Assembly (NCBI GenBank): GCA_035500455.1
Contig: DATJXG010000162.1
Span: 1 to 31,802, forward strand
DNA from: DATJXG01 sp035500455
GTDB lineage: Bacteria; Acidobacteriota; Terriglobia; Terriglobales; Acidobacteriaceae
Length of the DNA: 31,802 nt
Direction of reading: 5' to 3'
This document shows, in pieces, positions 23,598 through 29,102 of this stretch (positions within the stretch are counted from its first letter, which is position 1; every line of letters begins with the position of its first letter). The notes under the pieces are model-generated. The model saw only the letters and a list, made by a program, of their open reading frames with translations, did no database searches and was not told the origin of the DNA. The position numbers and the translations under genes were made by a program.

Positions 23598-25097
23598 TTA
23601 GACTCCGGCCAGCACCCCTCCCTTTTCTTCGGCGACGACTTCATCGATGTTCAGGGCCAGGCCCTTGGCCACGCCTGATCCGTAGGCAGGATCAGCCCTG
23701 TAGAAGTGCTTTACCTGCAGTCGCTGAATGCGCTGGGGCGCGTTGGAGAGGCTGGCGACGATGTTTTCGATCAGCCGCTGCTTCGCGCCGGCGTCCATCA
23801 GGCGGAACAGAGCACCTGGCTGGGTGTAGTAGTCGCCGTCGGTGCGGTGATTGTGGCGCTCCACCGTGCCGCTTACCTGCTTCGGCCGCTCACGGTAGGC
23901 GGCGTCTTCCACCGGCCCGCCGAAGCTGTTGGGCTCGTAGTTGGGAGCCTTGCCGCCGTTGCTGTCAAAGCGCGTCATGCCGTCGCGATGATAGCTGTGC
24001 ACGGGGCACTGCGGCTTGTTCACCGGCAGGCCGTCGTAATTCACACCCAGGCGGTAGCGGTGGGCGTCCGGGTAGGAAATCAGGCGCGCCTGCAGCATTT
24101 TATCCGGCGAGTAGCCCATGCCGGGCACGATGTTGCGCGGCTCGAATGCCGCCTGTTCGACCTCCGCGAAGTAATTGTCGGGATTGCGGTCCAGAACCAT
24201 TTCCGCCACTTCGATGAGCGGGTAATCCGCGTGCGGCCAGACTTTCGTGAGGTCGAACGGATTGATATGGTAAGTCTCGGCTTCTTTCTCCGGCATGATC
24301 TGCACGCTGACCTTCCAGCGTGGGAAGTCGCCTTTGGCGATGGCGTGGAAGAGGTCGCGCTGCGCGTAGTCGGGATCTTTGCCGGCAAGCTCAATCGCCT
24401 GTGGACGCGTGAGGTTCTTGATGCCCTGCTTGGTCTTGAAGTGCCACTTCACGTAGAACAGTTCATTCTTGGCGTTGACAAGGCTGAAGGTGTGGCTACT
24501 GAAGCCGTCCATGTGGCGATAGCCGTCGGGCGTGCCGCGGTCGGAGAACAGAATCGTCACCTGGTGCAGAGACTCGGGCGAAAGCGACCAGAAATCCCAC
24601 ATCATGGTCGGAGACTTTAAATTAGTTTCCGGATCGCGCTTCTGGGTATGAATGAAATCGCCGAACTTCAGGGGATCGCGAATGAAGAACACGGGCGTGT
24701 TGTTGCCGGTCATGTCCCAGTTGCCTTCTTCGGTGTAGAACTTCACGGCAAACCCGCGGGGATCGCGTTCGGTATCGGCCGAGCCCTTCTCGCCGCCAAC
24801 GGTCGAAAAGCGGATGAAGCAGGGCGTCTTCTTTCCCTTCTGGCTGAAGAGCTTCGCTGTCGTGTACTTGGTGATTTCGCTGCTGGTGCACTCCAGGTAG
24901 CCGTGCGCGCCTGAGCCTTTTGCATGAACCACGCGCTCCGGAATTCGCTCGCGGTTGAAGTGCGCCATCTTTTCGAACAGCAGAAAATCTTCAAACACTA
25001 CCGGGCCACGCGGGCCCACGGTCAATGAGTTCTGGTTGTCGCCCACCGGACGCCCCGCGTCCGAAGTCATAGTCTTCCTGTCCTTCTCTTGCGCCAT
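23598..25097 (-). CDS. katA: Monofunctional heme catalase
   Basis: This 499-residue small-subunit catalase disproportionates hydrogen peroxide in the cytoplasm. The distal His58 (VVHAKGSGAHGY), distal Asn132 (GNNTPVFFIRD) and proximal heme ligand Tyr342 (RLISYPDAHRYRLG) are all present, as are NADPH-pocket-type residues in the His/Arg-rich centre. The length matches clade 3 catalases and there is no signal peptide. The start at 25097 is chosen because AAGGAG lies 6 bp upstream; a longer frame from 25148 has no such site. It is monocistronic, ending in a strong intrinsic terminator. An inverted repeat at 25176-25194 lies about 80 bp upstream. Confidence 0.97.
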   Translation of the reverse strand: MAQEKDRKTMTSDAGRPVGDNQNSLTVGPRGPVVFEDFLLFEKMAHFNRERIPERVVHAKGSGAHGYLECTSSEITKYTTAKLFSQKGKKTPCFIRFSTVGGEKGSADTERDPRGFAVKFYTEEGNWDMTGNNTPVFFIRDPLKFGDFIHTQKRDPETNLKSPTMMWDFWSLSPESLHQVTILFSDRGTPDGYRHMDGFSSHTFSLVNAKNELFYVKWHFKTKQGIKNLTRPQAIELAGKDPDYAQRDLFHAIAKGDFPRWKVSVQIMPEKEAETYHINPFDLTKVWPHADYPLIEVAEMVLDRNPDNYFAEVEQAAFEPRNIVPGMGYSPDKMLQARLISYPDAHRYRLGVNYDGLPVNKPQCPVHSYHRDGMTRFDSNGGKAPNYEPNSFGGPVEDAAYRERPKQVSGTVERHNHRTDGDYYTQPGALFRLMDAGAKQRLIENIVASLSNAPQRIQRLQVKHFYRADPAYGSGVAKGLALNIDEVVAEEKGGVLAGV

Positions 25098-25175
25098 GCT
25101 TTCTCCTTTATGGGGATGCTGTTCGACTATAACGGAGGAAAGAACCATGCGTCTAAGACGTTGATCTTATCCGTT

Positions 25176-25194
25176 CCATAGTCGTGCGCTATGG
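25176..25194. promoter_or_regulatory. Inverted repeat upstream of catalase
   Basis: CCATAG and CTATGG form a perfect 6-bp dyad with a 7-base spacer, 79 bp upstream of the catalase ATG. It could be an operator for a dimeric regulator. It does not match a PerR or OxyR site that I can recognise, and could be chance. Confidence 0.25.
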
Positions 25195-25250
25195 TTTGGA
25201 TTCGAAGTGCTTCGGCGTCCGTGCAGGGTTCTGGAAAGCGATTGCTCGCT

Positions 25251-25835
25251 CTAGCGAAGCCCGTCCTCGCCTTTGATCTGGTCTTTGGTCAGGCCTCCTA
25301 CGCGCGGAATTGGGCGCCCGCTATCGGTTACCGCGACAGCCACCATGATTTCGTTGGCACGAGGAGCGTCATTGAGGCGCACTTCCATGCCGTCGAAGTG
25401 GCTACGGACGAACGCGGCGTCTTTGTGGCCGAGCGGGATGTCGAGAGCGACGCCCAGGCCTCCGCGCTTTTTTGAAGAGGGAATCAGGGCTGCGCCTTTG
25501 CCGAGAAACTTTCGCACGGGAGCGCCAAGCTTTGGATGCAGGACAGCGGCGGCATGCTCGAGTTCTCCATTCTCGCCCACAGCGGCGGCTTTGCCGTAGC
25601 TCTCGACCTTTTCCGGCGCGATACCGAGCGCCGCGACCGCTCGTTGGGTTAGGAGCGCGCCTAGTTCTTCTCCGATCGTAATGAGTTCGGAGAGGTCTTC
25701 GACGTACTTCCCGGCGTATGGGTTTTCGATGACCGCAACGGCGGCAGCACGGCGGGTCGGAGGGTTGACTTCGCGGCCCATCTCCGTGCGGGTTTCTTCC
25801 AGGAAGGTAGCGAGCTTGCGGATTTTGCTAGTCAT
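25251..25835 (-). CDS. AA_synth/DUF1185 family protein, paralogue 1
   Basis: This 194-residue protein belongs to the AA_synth (DUF1185, PF06684) family, whose fold is a variant of the Bacillus chorismate mutase type and whose reaction is not established. Conserved blocks are RAAAVAVIENPYAGKYVEDL (about 29-48), YGKAAAVG...GELEHAA (80-96, with Lys82 and His94), PSSKK (119-123), FVRSHFD (142-148), DAPRANEI (156-163) and RVGGL...KGEDGLR at the C-terminus. The start at 25835 gives exactly the same length as the neighbouring paralogue, and an earlier ATG at 25874 is rejected. It is the last gene of the right-hand block, separated from paralogue 2 by a repeat-containing gap, so it may be read through or have its own promoter. 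Confidence 0.88.
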   Translation of the reverse strand: MTSKIRKLATFLEETRTEMGREVNPPTRRAAAVAVIENPYAGKYVEDLSELITIGEELGALLTQRAVAALGIAPEKVESYGKAAAVGENGELEHAAAVLHPKLGAPVRKFLGKGAALIPSSKKRGGLGVALDIPLGHKDAAFVRSHFDGMEVRLNDAPRANEIMVAVAVTDSGRPIPRVGGLTKDQIKGEDGLR

Positions 25836-25919
25836 TCTTGCGTCTCTTTGGTCGAAGGTCTGTTTGCAGAGCACCGGGTTGAATTCCCAGGTATTCTAGC
25901 TTTCAAATCACCTAATAAA

Positions 25920-26010
25920 CTGTCATTCCTAGCATCGATGTCTGGCGCGAGGAATCTGCATGGTCTCGATTCCGGCGAGAGCGGATTCCTCGCTTCGCTC
26001 GGAATGACAG
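25920..26010. repeat. Short inverted-repeat element (REP/MITE-like), copy 3
   Basis: A 91-bp element occupies the gap between the two DUF1185 paralogues. Its left end is CTGTCATTCCTAGC, and its right end on the opposite strand is CTGTCATTCCGAGC; both arms go on to GCGAGGAATC. The ends match the other two copies except that ATTCC replaces ATCC(C/T). It separates the last gene from the overlapping operon. Confidence 0.8.
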
Positions 26011-26050
26011 ATTAATAGACTGGCCAATTTGATTGCCGATCCAACACCCC

Positions 26051-26635
26051 TCATCGCAGACCGTCTTCGCCTTTGATTTCGGTGGCCTTTAGTCCACCCA
26101 CGCGAGCGTGGATGCGCGGGCCTGTGGTCATGACCAATGCAAGGAGAATCTCGTCGGCTCGGGGAGCGTCCGCGAGACCGACTTCCATGGCATCGAAGTG
26201 GCTGCGCACATAGGAGGCATTGGTGTGAGTGATGGGCACATCCAAGCGCGCCCCCGGAGGACCGACCTTTTTTGTGGAAGCCACGATGGCTTTTGCTCCG
26301 CCCAGTATTTCGCGCATGGCATAGCCGCCCGGGACGTGCCAGAGCGCGCCATGCTCGAGTTCGCCCGCAGAACCTACGATGGCGCCTTTGCCGTAGCCTT
26401 CGACGGCTTTGGGGTTGCCGCCCAGCGCGGCCACTAACTGCTTGGCCATTTCCAGGCCCAGGGGCTTCAGGTCGTCCATGAAGGCGGCGATTTCCTCTAC
26501 GTAGACTCCGGCGAAGGGATTGTGGATTACCGCCAGGGCCGCAGCCCGGCGCAGCGGCATGGAGCCTGGCGGTCCACCTTCGTGGAAGATTTCTTCCACC
26601 GTGAGAAGTCTTTTGCGGAGTTCGACTTTATGCAT
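26051..26635 (-). CDS. AA_synth/DUF1185 family protein, paralogue 2
   Basis: This is a second 194-residue AA_synth/DUF1185 protein, clearly paralogous to the one downstream. Shared blocks are RRAAALAVIHNPFAG, YGKGAIVG...GELEHGA (Lys83, His95), STKK (120-123), YVRSHFDAMEV, DAPRADEI and the identical C-terminus KGEDGLR. Ser/Thr-Lys and His residues are kept in both copies, so both look active. The gene starts 8 bp inside the end of the UPF0280 gene, implying translational coupling. Equal length with divergent sequence suggests an old tandem duplication and possibly a hetero-oligomer. The substrate is unknown. From context it may act after the reductase in the same pathway. Confidence 0.9.
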   Translation of the reverse strand: MHKVELRKRLLTVEEIFHEGGPPGSMPLRRAAALAVIHNPFAGVYVEEIAAFMDDLKPLGLEMAKQLVAALGGNPKAVEGYGKGAIVGSAGELEHGALWHVPGGYAMREILGGAKAIVASTKKVGPPGARLDVPITHTNASYVRSHFDAMEVGLADAPRADEILLALVMTTGPRIHARVGGLKATEIKGEDGLR

Positions 26636-27524
26636 AGGCGACGCTCGATTCCCTATGCGGGGCGGGTAGAGTTGAGCGGTCTGCCATCACGATGCGAGTT
26701 GTGCCTTGCAGATGGAGCGCGGCGGCGTGGAGGAGTCCCTGGGCGCACAGATGCTCGGCGCACTCGGCGCCATGGGACAGGGCTTGGGCGATTTCTGAAT
26801 TTGTTAGGCCAGCTACTTTCGTCGTTACCAGAATTTCGCCCAGATCGGTGTCGGGGCTGAGTTCACGCGCTGAGGTGCGCTGGATAGCCGTATGGCCGGG
26901 CAGATCCACGGCGTTGGCGACGATGGTGACGGCCGCGTCGGCTGTCGCGGCACTGTTTGCAAGCACCGTTACCGCGTCGGCGATACCGCGGGAAAAGCTG
27001 CGGCCACGCCAGCCGCTGGTGGCGATGCCGCGCACGGGCTGCGACGACTCGAGTTTCATGGTGCCGAAAAGCGATGGACGGTCAGGGCGGTCGATCATGG
27101 CGATGGTAAAGGATTCTCCGGGAGAGAGGTGCAGGGCGATATCACCGCCGTCGTTCACATAGGCACGGGAGAGAATAGCGGCGTTGGTCATGGCGTTCAA
27201 GAGTTCCTCGGCGACGGCGCCCGCAACCGCGGCCATAGGGGTGATGAACTGTTCGCCAGCGAAGGGGATGACGGCTGCAAACATGCGCCGGGCAATGATG
27301 CCTCTGGGCCCCCTGCTGCCGGGCCGGGTTTGAGTCCGTAATAACGGGAGTTCGGCGCAGAGTTCGTCGAGAACGGTCAGGAATCGGTCGGCGGCGGCGT
27401 CATAGGCGGCACGGACTTCGCTTTCCGAGATCGCGTAGGCTTCGAGCACGATATCGATGGGACCGTCGTGGAGGTGGAGGCGGCGGCCATCGGGAAGCAA
27501 CCGGACTTGCGCTCGGGTATTCAT
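26628..27524 (-). CDS. UPF0280 family protein (ApbE-related)
   Basis: This 298-residue protein belongs to the UPF0280 family, which is structurally related to ApbE, the flavin transferase that links FMN to Thr in target proteins. Recognisable parts are the N-terminal strand pair RRLHLHDGPIDIVLEAYA, the PFAGEQFITPMAAVAGAVAEELL segment (about 82-105), YVNDGGDIALHL (about 120-131), and a later IATSGWRGRSFSRGIADAVTVLANSAATADAAVT stretch that is ApbE-like in its TSG and AD-VTV features. No signal peptide is seen, so it is cytoplasmic. Its ATG overlaps the stop of the reductase-like gene by 4 bp. Its activity has not been established. Flavin attachment to the upstream-encoded reductase is the most attractive role. 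Confidence 0.87.
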   Translation of the reverse strand: MNTRAQVRLLPDGRRLHLHDGPIDIVLEAYAISESEVRAAYDAAADRFLTVLDELCAELPLLRTQTRPGSRGPRGIIARRMFAAVIPFAGEQFITPMAAVAGAVAEELLNAMTNAAILSRAYVNDGGDIALHLSPGESFTIAMIDRPDRPSLFGTMKLESSQPVRGIATSGWRGRSFSRGIADAVTVLANSAATADAAVTIVANAVDLPGHTAIQRTSARELSPDTDLGEILVTTKVAGLTNSEIAQALSHGAECAEHLCAQGLLHAAALHLQGTTRIVMADRSTLPAPHRESSVAYA

Positions 27525-29080
27525 GACGGCCGTGTCTTGCCTCGGCTGGCCGGCTTTGTTTTCGGGTTCGACCGACTCCGGGCCGAATCTGCCTTCCTGC
27601 GGCCGTTTGCAGCGGCCGGTCGGCGGGCGGCAGGCTTCCCTGCTTCAAATGGCCAAGGATTTCCGGGTCGGGCCGACACGTGCCGCCGGGTTTCGTCATT
27701 GAGCAGCGACGCAAGCGGGCGGACGTGGTCCATGTAACCTCCCAGCGCCTCATAGTCCGCGAGCTTGAGGGTGAACTCAATCGGGGCTACCAGGGCCGGA
27801 GTTGGAACGTAACCGAAGGCGTTCTCCGGCATGCGAGTAACATCCACCATGAGTGTGATGCCGCCGCCCGGCCACACGTAGACCGGCGCGCCGCCGCAGG
27901 TGACGCGGGTGAGCGCGTCGCGGACCGAGTGGGTAAGCTTGACAGGATTTTCGGTTACGCCGGCGCGCAGTGAACCACCCGCGCCGCCCATGAACAAGAC
28001 GGTGCACAGTGCCGGCTCGCAGTTCTCCTTGATTCGTTCCACCGAAACCTGCAGCGCGTCGGGAAGAGCTTTCTCTACCGGCAGCAGAGCCTCATCGAGT
28101 TCATAGTAAGCATAGTGCTCGCCGGTCGTGCTCACCATCAGCAGTCGCAGGCCGGGCCAGGCTTTTTTCGCATTGAAGGGCGCCAGGATTGACAGCGGAT
28201 CGGTGATGTTGGTGCCACCCCAGTCCGTTCCCGGCTCGGCGACGCGGAAATAGCGGCCAGGCGTAGAACGGCGGCCTTTCATCTTTATGCCGGTCTCGGG
28301 GATGCCCAGCATTTTGCCGGCTTGATGCTCGGAAAGCACGCCGGTAATGTGATCGTCCACCACCACAACATCGTCGATTTTTCCAAACCATTGCTTGGCG
28401 AACATGCCGATGGTAGCCGAGCCGCAGCCCACTCGCATGCGCTCTTCCTGCACGCCGTTCACAACCGGCGGCTTGCCCGCCTGCACGATCACCGTGGCGC
28501 CTTCGTCGATGACCAATTCCGCAGGCTTGCCGTTGCAAAGATCGAGCAACGTCTCGCAGGTGACGTTGCCTTCGTTGCGGGTGCCCCCGGTGAGGTGGCG
28601 CACGCCGCCAAGAGAGAGCATCTGCGAGCCGTATTCGCTGGTGGTCACATGTCCCACGGGCTCGCCTTTCGCTCGAACCACATTTTGTTCCGGGCCCAGA
28701 AAGCGGTCGGTGTCGATCTTCAGCTTTACTCCGCAATAGCTGAAGATGCCCTCGGTCACTACCGTCACCATGTCGGCGCCTTCGACCTTCGAAGAAATAA
28801 TGAATGGAGCAGGTTTGTAGTCGGGATAGGTTGTGCCCGCGCCGATGGCGGTAATAAAAGTTTCCGGCCCGCTGACGATATTGCCGTCCCAGTCGCGGTC
28901 GCGCTCGAGAAACGGGACGACCGAGTCGCCCCGCGAAACGGCACGGTCAAGCACGACGTGAGGATCGATGCGAACCAGATTGCCGTCATGATTGGCATAG
29001 CGGTCGCAAGCGCCGGTGCGGCCGGGCCTGATGTAACAAAGTACCGGACACGCGTCACAGCGGATGGCGTCGTCAGGCAT
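27521..29080 (-). CDS. 6-hydroxynicotinate-reductase-like Fe-S protein
   Basis: This protein of about 519 residues matches the family annotated as 6-hydroxynicotinate reductase, named from the anaerobic nicotinate pathway of Eubacterium barkeri. Four N-terminal cysteines (C8, C11, C15, C25; CxxCx3Cx9C) should bind a [4Fe-4S] cluster. Later blocks include GCGSATIGMFAKQWFG, DDHITGVLSEHQAG (about 242-255), GTDWGGTNITDP and VWPGGGITLMVD. The E. barkeri enzyme is recalled to carry covalent flavin, and DHITG resembles the DxxTG core of ApbE flavinylation sites, although Val replaces the usual Ala. The C-terminal 60 residues are basic and low-complexity. I chose the ATG at 29080 because it starts just before the Cys motif; a GTG at 29131 would overlap the upstream gene. 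The true substrate is unproven. Confidence 0.83.
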   Translation of the reverse strand: MPDDAIRCDACPVLCYIRPGRTGACDRYANHDGNLVRIDPHVVLDRAVSRGDSVVPFLERDRDWDGNIVSGPETFITAIGAGTTYPDYKPAPFIISSKVEGADMVTVVTEGIFSYCGVKLKIDTDRFLGPEQNVVRAKGEPVGHVTTSEYGSQMLSLGGVRHLTGGTRNEGNVTCETLLDLCNGKPAELVIDEGATVIVQAGKPPVVNGVQEERMRVGCGSATIGMFAKQWFGKIDDVVVVDDHITGVLSEHQAGKMLGIPETGIKMKGRRSTPGRYFRVAEPGTDWGGTNITDPLSILAPFNAKKAWPGLRLLMVSTTGEHYAYYELDEALLPVEKALPDALQVSVERIKENCEPALCTVLFMGGAGGSLRAGVTENPVKLTHSVRDALTRVTCGGAPVYVWPGGGITLMVDVTRMPENAFGYVPTPALVAPIEFTLKLADYEALGGYMDHVRPLASLLNDETRRHVSARPGNPWPFEAGKPAARRPAAANGRRKADSARSRSNPKTKPASRGKTRPS

Positions 29081-29102
29081 TCGAGCCCCGGGCACGTTTG
29101 GC

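Noticed and set aside
25176..25194. Dyad read as a terminator for the last DUF1185 gene
   Set aside because: The stem is only 6 bp and no T-run follows on the minus strand; it is kept only as a weak operator candidate.
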